Source of the DNA: Methylomicrobium sp035916875
Lineage (GTDB): Bacteria > Pseudomonadota > Gammaproteobacteria > Methylococcales > Methylomonadaceae
Assembly: GCF_035916875.1 (NCBI RefSeq)
Contig: NZ_JAXUHN010000073.1
Span: 14,722 to 78,721 of the forward strand
Direction of reading: 5' to 3'
Length of the DNA stretch: 64,000 nt
Position 1 is the stretch's first letter; the number at the start of each line of letters is the position of its first letter. Shown here piece after piece: positions 43,085 to 51,872 of the stretch. The notes beneath the pieces are model-generated. The model ran no database searches, was not told the DNA's origin, and saw only the letters and a list, made by a program, of their open reading frames with translations. Both the position numbers and the translations under genes were made by a program.

Positions 43085-44551
43085 ATGCATATAGTTCAAG
43101 AAGCGCTCACATTTGATGATGTGTTATTGGTGCCTGCGCACTCGACGGTGCTGCCGCGTGAAGTCGAATTGAAAACGCGGCTGACGCGTGGCATCACGCT
43201 AAACATTCCGCTGGTTTCCGCGGCAATGGATACGGTGACCGAGGCTCGGCTGGCGATTGCGATGGCGCAGGAAGGCGGCATCGGCATCATTCATAAGAAC
43301 ATGACCGCCGAGCAGCAGGCCCGCGAAGTGCGCAGCGTCAAGAAATATGAAAGCGGCGTAATCAAAGATCCGATAACCGTTTCGCCCGAGACCACTATTC
43401 GCGATGTGATAAGGTTGACTCGCGCGAAAAATATTTCCGGGGTGCCGGTCGTGGATGGCGATGAACTGGTCGGCATCGTAACCAGTCGCGATATGCGTTT
43501 CGAGACCCGCTATGATGAACCGGTCACCAAAATCATGACGCCAAAAGAGCGTTTGGTGACGGTCAATGAGAATGCCGATCGGAAGGAAGCGATCGCGTTA
43601 TTGCATAAGCATCGGATCGAAAAAGTGCTGGTTGTGAATGATGCGTTTCACTTGCGCGGCATGATTACCGTCAAGGACATTCAAAAAGCGAAGGACTATC
43701 CGCAGGCCTGCAAGGACGAGCTGGAAAGATTGCGCGTCGGCGCGGCGGTCGGCACCGGTCACGGCACCGAAGAGCGCGTCGAGGCACTGGTCGCCGCCGG
43801 CGTCGATGTGATTGTGGTCGATACCGCGCATGGACATTCTCAAGGCGTCTTGGACCGGGTGCGTTGGGTCAAGCAGCATTATCCCGACGTGCAGGTGATC
43901 GGCGGCAATATTGCAACCGCCGATGCGGCGCTGGCGCTGGTCGAGGCTGGCGCGGACGGCGTCAAGGTCGGCATCGGTCCGGGTTCGATCTGTACGACAC
44001 GGATCGTCGCCGGCGTCGGCGTGCCGCAGATTACCGCGATCAGCAATGTCGCGCTGGCGTTGAAAGGTACCGGCGTGCCGTTGATCGGCGACGGCGGCAT
44101 CCGTTATTCCGGCGATGTCGCGAAAGCGCTGGCGGCGGGCGCGTATGCGGTGATGCTCGGCGGCCTGTTTGCCGGCACAGAGGAAGCGCCGGGCGAGACC
44201 GAATTGTTCCAGGGACGCTCGTATAAATCGTACCGGGGCATGGGGTCGTTGGGCGCGATGTCGCAGACACAGGGTTCTAGCGATCGTTATTTTCAGGAAG
44301 AAACCGATTCGGCCGAAAAGCTGGTGCCGGAGGGCATCGAGGGCCGCGTACCGTATAAAGGCAGTCTGATTGCGGTGATCCATCAGTTGCTCGGCGGCAT
44401 CCGCGCCAGTATGGGTTACACCGGCAGCCAGACGATCTCTTCGCTGCACGAGAAAGCGCAGTTTGTGCGCGTGACCAGTGCCGGAATGCGAGAAAGCCAT
44501 GTGCACGATGTGACGATCACGAAGGAAGCGCCGAATTATCGGCTGGATTAA
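43085..44551 (+). CDS. guaB: inosine-5'-monophosphate dehydrogenase
   Basis: Oxidises IMP to XMP, the committed step to GMP. 488 residues from ATG 43085 (MHIVQEALTFDDVLL); the frame opens three codons earlier at a GTG. Two CBS domains at ~93-200, catalytic Cys303 in GPGSICTTR, flap region YRGMGSLGAM. Forms a purine operon with guaA and tadA, with a terminator-like hairpin between guaB and guaA that may tune the ratio. Confidence 0.97.
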   Translation: MHIVQEALTFDDVLLVPAHSTVLPREVELKTRLTRGITLNIPLVSAAMDTVTEARLAIAMAQEGGIGIIHKNMTAEQQAREVRSVKKYESGVIKDPITVSPETTIRDVIRLTRAKNISGVPVVDGDELVGIVTSRDMRFETRYDEPVTKIMTPKERLVTVNENADRKEAIALLHKHRIEKVLVVNDAFHLRGMITVKDIQKAKDYPQACKDELERLRVGAAVGTGHGTEERVEALVAAGVDVIVVDTAHGHSQGVLDRVRWVKQHYPDVQVIGGNIATADAALALVEAGADGVKVGIGPGSICTTRIVAGVGVPQITAISNVALALKGTGVPLIGDGGIRYSGDVAKALAAGAYAVMLGGLFAGTEEAPGETELFQGRSYKSYRGMGSLGAMSQTQGSSDRYFQEETDSAEKLVPEGIEGRVPYKGSLIAVIHQLLGGIRASMGYTGSQTISSLHEKAQFVRVTSAGMRESHVHDVTITKEAPNYRLD

Positions 44552-44560
44552 ACTTTGCTA

Positions 44561-44578
44561 GGGTACGCATTGCGTACC
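44561..44578. repeat. GGGTACGCAT palindrome (copy 2)
   Basis: GGGTACGCATTGCGTACC, ten bases after guaB, same element as at 35814. Downstream AAAACTCTG (44583) pairs with CAGAGTTTT (44635), so 44561-44643 could fold extensively. Confidence 0.6.
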
Positions 44579-44677
44579 TTTCAAAACTCTGGTCGTATGA
44601 AAAATTCTGAAAAGGGTATGAGCCGCATACCGTACAGAGTTTTGCTGCGATGTTTCGATTTCCCTACCAATACAACA

Positions 44678-44708
44678 AAAGGGCTCCGATCGGGCCCTTT
44701 GTTTTTTT
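44678..44708 (+). terminator. terminator between guaB and guaA
   Basis: AAAGGGC / GCCCTTT stem with loop TCCGATCGG, then GTTTTTTT. Classical rho-independent form, 25 bases before the guaA ATG, so it may be an attenuator. Confidence 0.85.
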
Positions 44709-44732
44709 GAAGACCCATAACGAGTTTGAGAC

Positions 44733-46319
44733 ATGCAACACACGCACGCGAACATCCATACCGACAAAATCCTGATTTTGGATTTCGGCTCGCAATATAC
44801 CCAATTGATTGCGCGTCGGATTCGCGAAATCGGCGTGTATTCGGAAATTTTTTCCTGCGAATGCAGCGCCGACGAAATCAAGCGGTTCGCTCCGAACGGC
44901 ATTATTTTGTCCGGCGGCCCCGAAACAGTGACCAGCGGCGACACACCGCGGGCGCCGCAACATGTATTCGAGTCTGGCGTGCCGGTGCTGGGCATCTGCT
45001 ATGGCTTGCAGACGATGACAGAGCAACTCGGCGGCAAGGTCGAATCGTCGTACCACCGTGAATTCGGCTATGCGCAAATCCGCGCGCGCGGGCATTCGAA
45101 ATTGCTGGCCGATATTGAGGATCATGTCTCGCCTGAAGGCTACGGTCTGCTGGATGTCTGGATGAGCCATGGCGACCGGGTCACGCAATTGCCGGAAGGT
45201 TTCAAGTTGATCGCAAGTTCGGACGGCGCGCCGATTGCCGGCATCGCGAATGAAGAAAAAGATTTTTACGGCCTGCAATTTCATCCCGAAGTCACGCATA
45301 CCAAGCAGGGCGGCCGGATATTGGCTCGCTTCGTGCTGGAAATTTGCGGCTGTGAGGCTTTGTGGACCGCGGACAATATCATCGAAGACAGCATCCAATC
45401 GGTGCGCGCGAAGGTCGGCAGCGATCAGGTGATTCTGGGGCTGTCCGGCGGCGTCGATTCGTCGGTGGTGGCTGCATTGTTGCACAAGGCGATCGGCGAT
45501 CAATTGACCTGTGTGTTCGTCGACACCGGGCTTTTGCGTCTGAACGAGGGCGACCAGGTGATGGCGATGTTCGCCGAGCACATGGGTATCAAGGTGATTC
45601 GGGTCGATGCGGAACCGCGTTACCTGGCCGCATTGCAAGGCGTCGCGGACCCCGAGCAGAAACGCAAGATCATCGGCAATTTGTTCGTCGAAATCTTCGA
45701 CGAGGAAGCGGGTAAGCTGACCGATGCGAAATGGCTGGCGCAGGGAACCATTTACCCGGACGTGATCGAATCGGCCGGCGCGAAAAGCGGCAAAGCGCAT
45801 CTGATCAAGTCGCACCACAATGTCGGCGGCCTGCCGGAAAACATGGCCCTGAAACTGGTCGAACCGCTGCGCGAACTGTTCAAGGATGAAGTCAGAAAGC
45901 TGGGTTTGGAACTGGGTCTGCCGGCCGACATGATCCACCGGCATCCGTTTCCGGGGCCGGGGCTTGGTGTGCGCATCCTGGGCGAGGTCAAGAAGGACTA
46001 TGCCGATCTGTTGCGCCAGGCCGATGCGATTTTCATCGAGGAACTGTACCGCCATGATTTGTACCGAAAAGTCAGTCAGGCCTTTACAGTGTTTTTGCCG
46101 GTCAAGTCGGTCGGCGTGATGGGCGACGGCCGCCGGTACGATTACGTGGTCGCGCTGCGTGCGGTCGAAACGATCGATTTCATGACCGCGCGCTGGGCGC
46201 ATCTGCCTTACGATTTTCTCGATCTGGTGTCGCGGCGGATCATCAACGAGGTGCCGGGCATCTCGCGCGTCACTTACGATATTTCCGGCAAGCCGCCCGC
46301 AACGATTGAATGGGAGTAA
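44733..46319 (+). CDS. guaA: GMP synthase (glutamine-hydrolysing)
   Basis: Converts XMP to GMP with glutamine nitrogen. 528 residues. Glutamine amidotransferase domain with Cys89 in GICYGLQ and FHPEVTHT; ATP-pyrophosphatase motif LSGGVDSSV at ~236-244; C-terminal GMP synthase dimer domain ending PPATIEWE. Its last codons overlap the start of tadA. Confidence 0.97.
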   Translation: MQHTHANIHTDKILILDFGSQYTQLIARRIREIGVYSEIFSCECSADEIKRFAPNGIILSGGPETVTSGDTPRAPQHVFESGVPVLGICYGLQTMTEQLGGKVESSYHREFGYAQIRARGHSKLLADIEDHVSPEGYGLLDVWMSHGDRVTQLPEGFKLIASSDGAPIAGIANEEKDFYGLQFHPEVTHTKQGGRILARFVLEICGCEALWTADNIIEDSIQSVRAKVGSDQVILGLSGGVDSSVVAALLHKAIGDQLTCVFVDTGLLRLNEGDQVMAMFAEHMGIKVIRVDAEPRYLAALQGVADPEQKRKIIGNLFVEIFDEEAGKLTDAKWLAQGTIYPDVIESAGAKSGKAHLIKSHHNVGGLPENMALKLVEPLRELFKDEVRKLGLELGLPADMIHRHPFPGPGLGVRILGEVKKDYADLLRQADAIFIEELYRHDLYRKVSQAFTVFLPVKSVGVMGDGRRYDYVVALRAVETIDFMTARWAHLPYDFLDLVSRRIINEVPGISRVTYDISGKPPATIEWE

Positions 46320-46771
46320 TCGAAACGGACGATGTCGCCTGGATGCGGCATGCGCTTCGGCTCGCCGAGCGGGCCGAGGCGCTGGGCGAAGTGCCGATCG
46401 GCGCGATAGTGGTCAGGGACGATCGATGCATTGCCGAAGGCTGGAATAGTCCAATCGGAATGAATGACCCGAGCGCGCATGCGGAAATCGTTGCGCTACG
46501 GCAGGCGGGCAGGGCGGCCGGAAATTATCGCCTGATTGATGCGACCCTGTATGTGACGCTGGAACCTTGTGTGATGTGCATGGGCGCGATCAGTCATGCG
46601 CGGATTAAAAGATTGGTATTCGGCGCTTTCGATCCGAAGCGCGGGGCCGTCTGCCATGCATTAAGCCTGGCCGACGCGAGCTTTTTGAATCATCGCGTGG
46701 CATGGCAAGGCGGCGTGCTGGAAGCCGAATGCTCGGCGTTGTTAAAAGGTTTTTTTAAAGTCAGGCGCTAG
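46310..46771 (+). CDS. tadA: tRNA-specific adenosine deaminase TadA
   Basis: Deaminates A34 of tRNA-Arg(ACG) to inosine. 153 residues. Zinc/catalytic motif HAE (His57, Glu59) and PCVMC (Cys87, Cys90). Start ATG at 46310 lies ten bases inside guaA in another frame, so translation is coupled. Complete. Confidence 0.95.
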   Translation: MGVIETDDVAWMRHALRLAERAEALGEVPIGAIVVRDDRCIAEGWNSPIGMNDPSAHAEIVALRQAGRAAGNYRLIDATLYVTLEPCVMCMGAISHARIKRLVFGAFDPKRGAVCHALSLADASFLNHRVAWQGGVLEAECSALLKGFFKVRR

Positions 46772-46863
46772 CTCGTGTGGTTTGCATGTACGGTCAAGCC
46801 TAGCTTCGATGGAGCGTAACGGATCGAGGATTCGCCGTCTCGATTTATCAAGGCCGCGATTGA

Positions 46864-48501
46864 TCAGCTTTTCCGATATTGCTTGTAAGCATTGATCAGC
46901 GCATTCGTCGAGCTGTCATGGCTACTGATGATCTGATCGTTTTTCAATTCCGGCAAAATTACCTTCGCGAGCACCTTGCCGAGCTCGACGCCCATTTGAT
47001 CGAATGAGTTGATATTCCAGATCGCGCCTTGCGTGAAAATCTTATGCTCGTAAAATGCGACCAGCGAGCCCAGGGTTCTCGGTGTCATCTTCTTAAAAAG
47101 AAATGAATTGGACGGCTTGTTGCCTTCAAAAACTTTCGATGCGACCAGTACTGGATCGGCGCGGTCTTCGGGCGACAATCTGGCCTTGACTTCGTCTTCG
47201 GTTAGGCCGTTCATCAGCGCTTCGGGCTGGGCGAGATAGTTTGAAATCAGAATGTCGTGATGGTCCGGCAAATCATAATGGCTGTTCGCTGCCGCCATAA
47301 AGTCGCAGGGGATCAGCTTGGTGCCCTGGTGGATCAATTGGAAGAAGGCATGCTGGCCGTTGGTGCCGGGTTGTCCCCAAATGATCGGGCCGGTGCTGTA
47401 ATCGACTCTATTGCCCCCCCTGTCGATGCTTTTGCCGTTGCTTTCCATGTCGCCTTGCTGCATATAATCGGAAAAAAAGCGCATCGACTGGTCATATGGG
47501 ATCACCGCATGCGAGTCGGCTTCGAAGAAATTGTTGTACCAGATGCCGAGTAAGGCCATGATGACCGGAATGTTTTTATCGAACGGTGTATGGCGGAAGT
47601 GCAGGTCGGCCTCATGCGCGCCTTGCAGTAACTCCTCGAAATTATCCATGCCGATTTGCAGCGCGATCGACAGGCCGACCGCTGACCACAGGGAATAGCG
47701 CCCTCCGACCCAGTCCCAGAACTCGAACATGTTTTTGGTGTCGATGCCGAATTTGGCGACATTTTCCCGGTGTGTCGAAATTGCAACGAAGTGCTTGGCG
47801 ATCGCGTCTTCGGACGGGATGCGGTCAAGAAACCAGTTTTTGGCCGATCTGGCATTCATCATGGTTTCCTGAGTATTGAAAACTTTCGAGGCAACCACGA
47901 ATAAGGTCGTTTCGGCGCTCAACGGTTGCAGCACTTCGATCAGATCGGTTTGATCCACGTTCGATACATAGTGGACTTTTAGCTTGTCCGAGCCATAGGG
48001 ATTCAGCGCCGCCGAAACCATCTTCGGTCCAAGGCCCGAGCCGCCGATGCCGATGCTGACGATGTCGGTGATTGATTTGCCGGTATGGCCCTTCCATGCG
48101 CCCGATCTAACTTCATCGCAGAAGACGCGCATCTTGGCCAGCACACGGTTCACATCCGGCATCACGTCCTGGCCGGCAAAATAAACCGGGGTATTGCTGC
48201 GGTTGCGCAGCGCCGTATGCAGTACCGCGCGGCGTTCGGTTGTGTTGATCATTCCGCCGTTGAACATGGCCTCAATTTTTTGCTTGAGGCCTTGGGATTC
48301 TGCCAACTCGATGAGCAGTGCGACGGTTTCTTCGGTGATGCGGTTTTTGGAGTAATCGAAAATGATGTCATTGAGCTGGAGAGAGAACTTTTTGAAACGG
48401 TCCGGGTCTCTCCTGAAAGCCTCCCTCATCGAATCGTTTTGCACGAGCCGGAAGTGGTTTATGAGCGCGGTCCAGGCTTTAGAATTAGTCAACGACGACA
48501 T
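46864..48501 (-). CDS. pgi: glucose-6-phosphate isomerase
   Basis: 545 residues. DIVSIGIGGSGLGPKMVSAA, GGRYSLWSAVGLSIAL and the C-terminal FDQMGVELGK match signature blocks of Pgi. Interconverts glucose 6-P and fructose 6-P; in type I methanotrophs it links the ribulose-monophosphate cycle to sugar phosphates. Convergent with tadA. Confidence 0.97.
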   Translation of the reverse strand: MSSLTNSKAWTALINHFRLVQNDSMREAFRRDPDRFKKFSLQLNDIIFDYSKNRITEETVALLIELAESQGLKQKIEAMFNGGMINTTERRAVLHTALRNRSNTPVYFAGQDVMPDVNRVLAKMRVFCDEVRSGAWKGHTGKSITDIVSIGIGGSGLGPKMVSAALNPYGSDKLKVHYVSNVDQTDLIEVLQPLSAETTLFVVASKVFNTQETMMNARSAKNWFLDRIPSEDAIAKHFVAISTHRENVAKFGIDTKNMFEFWDWVGGRYSLWSAVGLSIALQIGMDNFEELLQGAHEADLHFRHTPFDKNIPVIMALLGIWYNNFFEADSHAVIPYDQSMRFFSDYMQQGDMESNGKSIDRGGNRVDYSTGPIIWGQPGTNGQHAFFQLIHQGTKLIPCDFMAAANSHYDLPDHHDILISNYLAQPEALMNGLTEDEVKARLSPEDRADPVLVASKVFEGNKPSNSFLFKKMTPRTLGSLVAFYEHKIFTQGAIWNINSFDQMGVELGKVLAKVILPELKNDQIISSHDSSTNALINAYKQYRKS

Positions 48502-48703
48502 TTTTTAGGGACTCCAGGGTGAATTATTGGTGTAAGTCTACGAAAATGAGGTGTATATGGCAATAGAACATTGGCAGGGCAAGTGCGTTTGATTTTTTTA
48601 CGGCCGGGCGCGATCATCAATGCCTTGAATTTAAGGGTTTTGATGTGCTAGAGTGCTCTGCTGGCAATTGACTTTATTCGAAATAAGGTTATTTTGGAGA
48701 GAT

Positions 48704-48722
48704 CAAGCCCTATTAGGGCTTG
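48704..48722. promoter_or_regulatory. perfect hairpin in the leader of the copper cluster
   Basis: CAAGCCCTATTAGGGCTTG followed by TTGTTT, 40 bases before the ATG at 48763. It could be a leader terminator/attenuator or the end of an upstream transcript. The rest of 48502-48762 shows no gene. Confidence 0.5.
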
Positions 48723-48762
48723 TTGTTTAAATTATAATAATCTATCAAAACTGGAAGGCATT

Positions 48763-49377
48763 ATGAACAGAGCACATTTTTTTGCAAAGGGTTTTCTAGG
48801 GGGATTAGGCTTGCTGCTGTCGGCAGCGGTTTGGGCGCATGGCGGCGCGGCGGGTACCGATACCGACCAATGCAAATTCGAACTCGAACCCACCCATTGG
48901 ATCCATTACACTGCTTATCAGCCCAAATCCTATCCGGCCGAGGAGTTCTGCGGCAAACTTCCAGGTACAAATACCCCGACGCAATTGGTTTTCGACTATC
49001 AGGACATGAGATACCGGAAAATGTCGATTGAATTTGAAGTGACCAAAGAGCCGGAAGGCACTCGAGTATTTTTCCTGCCTGCCAGCAAGCATTCGTCCGG
49101 CACGGTCAACCTGGATTTGCCGAATGGCGTGCCGGATGCGGGTAAATATCTGATCCATATCACGCTGATTCCTGAGCAAGATAAGATGGATGTGCGTACA
49201 CAGGGAGACAGATTGGATGCGCATATGAGCTTCACCGCCGGTACCGGCGCACCGGGTAGCAAATACAGCAACGCGCTGTATCTCTTGTTTGCGTTTGCCG
49301 GCCTTTTTGGACTGTATTTGTCGAACGCCACATTCAAAAACAAGGTTGATTCGTTGATCGGTAAAAATAAGGCATAG
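48763..49377 (+). CDS. secreted His-initiated envelope protein, methanotroph copper cluster
   Basis: 204 residues. Signal peptide MNRAHFFAKGFLGGLGLLLS ending AVWA, so the mature protein would start His26-Gly-Gly; an N-terminal His after cleavage is the copper 'histidine brace' arrangement of CopC and PmoB. Cys37 and Cys63 could form a disulfide. A beta-rich middle is followed by one C-terminal membrane helix (ALYLLFAFAGLFGLYLSNAT) and a Lys-rich cytoplasmic end. The topology (leader, periplasmic domain, C-terminal anchor) resembles accessory proteins of copper membrane monooxygenases, but I cannot name a family. ATG with GGAAGG. First of three genes. Confidence 0.75.
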   Translation: MNRAHFFAKGFLGGLGLLLSAAVWAHGGAAGTDTDQCKFELEPTHWIHYTAYQPKSYPAEEFCGKLPGTNTPTQLVFDYQDMRYRKMSIEFEVTKEPEGTRVFFLPASKHSSGTVNLDLPNGVPDAGKYLIHITLIPEQDKMDVRTQGDRLDAHMSFTAGTGAPGSKYSNALYLLFAFAGLFGLYLSNATFKNKVDSLIGKNKA

Positions 49378-49478
49378 TTTTTTGAGTCCATAAGGGCTCG
49401 GTTTTGTTTGCGTTAGCGTTCGTGGGTGTTTGCGGGCGTTAACGTGAAATCATCCAAAAAGTAATTTGAGGTAAGGTA

Positions 49479-50381
49479 ATGGTGAAGTTTTTGTTGGCCG
49501 GAGCGTTGATTTTGGGGGCTGCTGCGCCGCTCGCGGCACAGGAATATGAAGACCATAACAAGATGCTGATGGACCACGGCGCCGGTCACCTGATGGATAT
49601 GGGCGGCGGCATGGTGATGGGGCAAAATACCGATACACTGCCGGGCGGTTGCGAGAAGATTTCGGAAACGAAAGAAATCACCGTTCACGCCGGCCATAAA
49701 TATGCCGAAAAGTTTCCGGGCAGAATGTTCGCGTTCGATACCCAGGAATATCAGTTCAAACCTTGCACCAAATTGACGGTGCACTTTATCAACGAGGACA
49801 GCATCAGACATCAATGGATGATGCATGGCTTACCGAAATATCTCTATCCTAAAGGTATGTTCCATCTGGAAGTCAGCGGCCCGGCCAAGATTTCCGGCAC
49901 TTTGATTTTGCCACCGGGCGATAGAACCTATCTGGTGCATTGCGACATCGCTCAGCACATGGAGAAAGGTATGAAGGGCCAATTGAAAGTTGGCGCGGGT
50001 AGCGGCGATTTACCGAGCATTCCGGGTGTGACCGCGTATGAAATTCAGGACGATTATCAAGGCAGCGGCATTCCGGTGATTGCCAAACCGGCGGCGTCCA
50101 CTACACCGGTTTCTTCGGTGTCTGCCGCGGCTGCTACTCCCTCGGCGCCAGCGGCACCGCAGGAAGATTCTTTCGTTTCCGGCATTACCGTGATCGGACT
50201 CGCGGTCGGCTTTTTGTTAGCGCCGTTATTCGCGCGCACTTTCAAGGGCATGACCTTTTCTGAAGCGGTTGCTCATGCATTCGCGTTGTTGCGTAATTTT
50301 ATCGAGTTATTGCTGGGTTTGATCGCCAGACTGATCAAAAAGATTTCGTCGAATAAATCGAAGATGTTGCCGGGCGGCTAA
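49479..50381 (+). CDS. membrane-anchored blue-copper cupredoxin
   Basis: 300 residues. Signal peptide MVKFLLAGALILGAAAPLAA; then a Met/His-rich stretch at 26-48 (HNKMLMDHGAGHLMDMGGGM), a likely copper-collecting segment. The cupredoxin domain, ~60-172, has a complete type 1 site: His111 (RHQWMMHG) and Cys155-x4-His160-x4-Met165 (HCDIAQHMEKGM). An Ala/Pro/Ser linker leads to a membrane helix at ~228-250 and an amphipathic Lys-rich tail. Start ATG after GAGGTAAGG. Probably moves electrons or copper in the periplasm next to the 48763 product. The partner enzyme is unknown. Confidence 0.85.
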   Translation: MVKFLLAGALILGAAAPLAAQEYEDHNKMLMDHGAGHLMDMGGGMVMGQNTDTLPGGCEKISETKEITVHAGHKYAEKFPGRMFAFDTQEYQFKPCTKLTVHFINEDSIRHQWMMHGLPKYLYPKGMFHLEVSGPAKISGTLILPPGDRTYLVHCDIAQHMEKGMKGQLKVGAGSGDLPSIPGVTAYEIQDDYQGSGIPVIAKPAASTTPVSSVSAAAATPSAPAAPQEDSFVSGITVIGLAVGFLLAPLFARTFKGMTFSEAVAHAFALLRNFIELLLGLIARLIKKISSNKSKMLPGG

Positions 50382-50449
50382 GTAGTTGATCAATCGTATC
50401 GAACTCCTGCTGCATTTTTGCCGGCAGGGTTTTTTATCGAGAATTAAAA

Positions 50450-50875
50450 ATGCCAGAAGCCTGGTTTGAAATCGGCGGTTTGTTTGTGAGCGCCTTCGTA
50501 TCTGCAACGATCGCACCGGGCGGTTCCGAAGCGGTGTTAGCCTATCTGATCGCGGGAGGACAACATCCGGCCCTGCAACTGGTCGGTATCGCAACGCTTG
50601 GCAATACGCTCGGCGCGATGACGACATGGGGATTGGGCATGCTGGCTGCGAAGCGCTATCCTGCGGCCTCGCTGTTGCCGGAAAAATCACAAAAAGCGCT
50701 GGATTTGGTAACGAAACGCGGTGTCTGGGCATTGTTTTTTTCGTGGCTACCGGTCATCGGAGACGCGCTGTGCTTCGCGGGCGGCTGGTTGAAATTGCCG
50801 CTGTTTTCCGGTGCGCTGATCATTCTGCTCGGTAAGCTTGGTCGTTATGGAGTGATTGCCTGGGCGTTTTTTTAA
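50450..50875 (+). CDS. yqaA: YqaA family (DedA/SNARE-associated) membrane protein
   Basis: 141 residues with four hydrophobic helices. APGGSEAVLAYLIAGG, LGNTLGAMTTWGLGM and FFSWLPVIGDALCFAGGWLK are typical of YqaA, a small relative of DedA proteins, which are linked to lipid scrambling and membrane energetics. Follows the cupredoxin gene by 68 bases; same direction, so it may belong to that unit. Confidence 0.88.
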   Translation: MPEAWFEIGGLFVSAFVSATIAPGGSEAVLAYLIAGGQHPALQLVGIATLGNTLGAMTTWGLGMLAAKRYPAASLLPEKSQKALDLVTKRGVWALFFSWLPVIGDALCFAGGWLKLPLFSGALIILLGKLGRYGVIAWAFF

Positions 50876-50952
50876 GACCGCGGACTAGATAAAGGCCGGT
50901 CTCTCTTTATTAGCCTTTATAAAAAATTAAGCAATGATGCTTAGGATTAGGA

Positions 50953-51810
50953 ATGGGTAGAGGAACGAAACCCATCTTCCCGCTCTGCATTCTTGCAAAT
51001 AAGAACAATCCATCCGAGGTGCATGTGTTACGCCATTTTCCGAAGGCAGGGGTTGCCTACATCCATCGAAAACGCGATTATTTTATTGCCGGTTTCACCT
51101 TTTTTTGTGTTGCGGTTTGTTTACTCAGCGACGCCAATGCAAGCATCGAAAAACAAAATGCGCTGGGCGTTTGCGGATGGGTGTTTTTGATCGGCCTGCT
51201 ATTGGGCGAAAACAAGGAAATTCGAGTGCAGGTGGCGATCGCGGTCGCCTTTGCGACGATCGGCGAACATTTCGCCTCGCCGTTCATGGGGGGCTATACC
51301 TACCGGTATCATAATGTTCCAGCTTATGTGCCTCCAGGGCACGGCATGGTCTATCTGACCGCCGTCGCATTGGCGCGTTCCGGCTTGTTCCAAACCTATG
51401 CGCGCGAAATTGCCGGTTTCGTGGTACTGGTCTGCGGCGCATGGTCTTTCTGGGGCATCAGCGGTTTCAGCGAGCAGGGCGATGCGGTCGGCGCGCTGTT
51501 ATTTGTCGTGTTTCTGATTTATCTGTTCAAAGGCCGCTCGCCGATGGTGTATCTGGCTGCGTTTTTTATCACAACTTGGCTGGAGCTGATCGGCACTGCG
51601 GTCGGCACCTGGAAATGGGCCGCGATCGATCCGGTTCTGAAATTGCCGCAGGGCAATCCGCCAAGCGGTGTCGCCGCTTGGTATTGTCTGGTCGATGCGG
51701 TCGCGCTCGGCGGCGCGCCGCGGCTGTTGGCGATTGGGAAAATCATGCGCGAAAGATTGAAGGCAGTCAAATCGGTAAAGACAGTTTTTCAGGTAGCGGG
51801 AGACGAATAG
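50953..51810 (+). CDS. polytopic membrane protein with PPGHG motif, unknown
   Basis: 285 residues, about seven to eight hydrophobic segments. After a 40-residue cytoplasmic start come helices at ~45-60 and ~70-85, a segment IGEHFASPFMGGYTYRYHNV then VPPGHGMVYLTAVALAR, which together provide conserved-looking His residues as in membrane-embedded metal enzymes. I do not recognise the family. It opens the LPS gene run, 62 bases before the heptosyltransferase, which hints at envelope or lipid work. ATG with AGGATTAGGA. Confidence 0.6.
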   Translation: MGRGTKPIFPLCILANKNNPSEVHVLRHFPKAGVAYIHRKRDYFIAGFTFFCVAVCLLSDANASIEKQNALGVCGWVFLIGLLLGENKEIRVQVAIAVAFATIGEHFASPFMGGYTYRYHNVPAYVPPGHGMVYLTAVALARSGLFQTYAREIAGFVVLVCGAWSFWGISGFSEQGDAVGALLFVVFLIYLFKGRSPMVYLAAFFITTWLELIGTAVGTWKWAAIDPVLKLPQGNPPSGVAAWYCLVDAVALGGAPRLLAIGKIMRERLKAVKSVKTVFQVAGDE

Positions 51811-51872
51811 CGTGCTTACAGCAGCCGTTCGCGTTAACGCCAATATCATCTGACTTTGATAAACCGATAAGC

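Noticed and set aside
43598..44506. Minus-strand frame of 302 codons opposite guaB
   Set aside because: His/Arg-rich antisense shadow of IMP dehydrogenase.
51441..51872. Upstream part of the heptosyltransferase frame
   Set aside because: Overlaps the preceding membrane-protein gene in another frame; GT9 similarity starts at the ATG at 51873.
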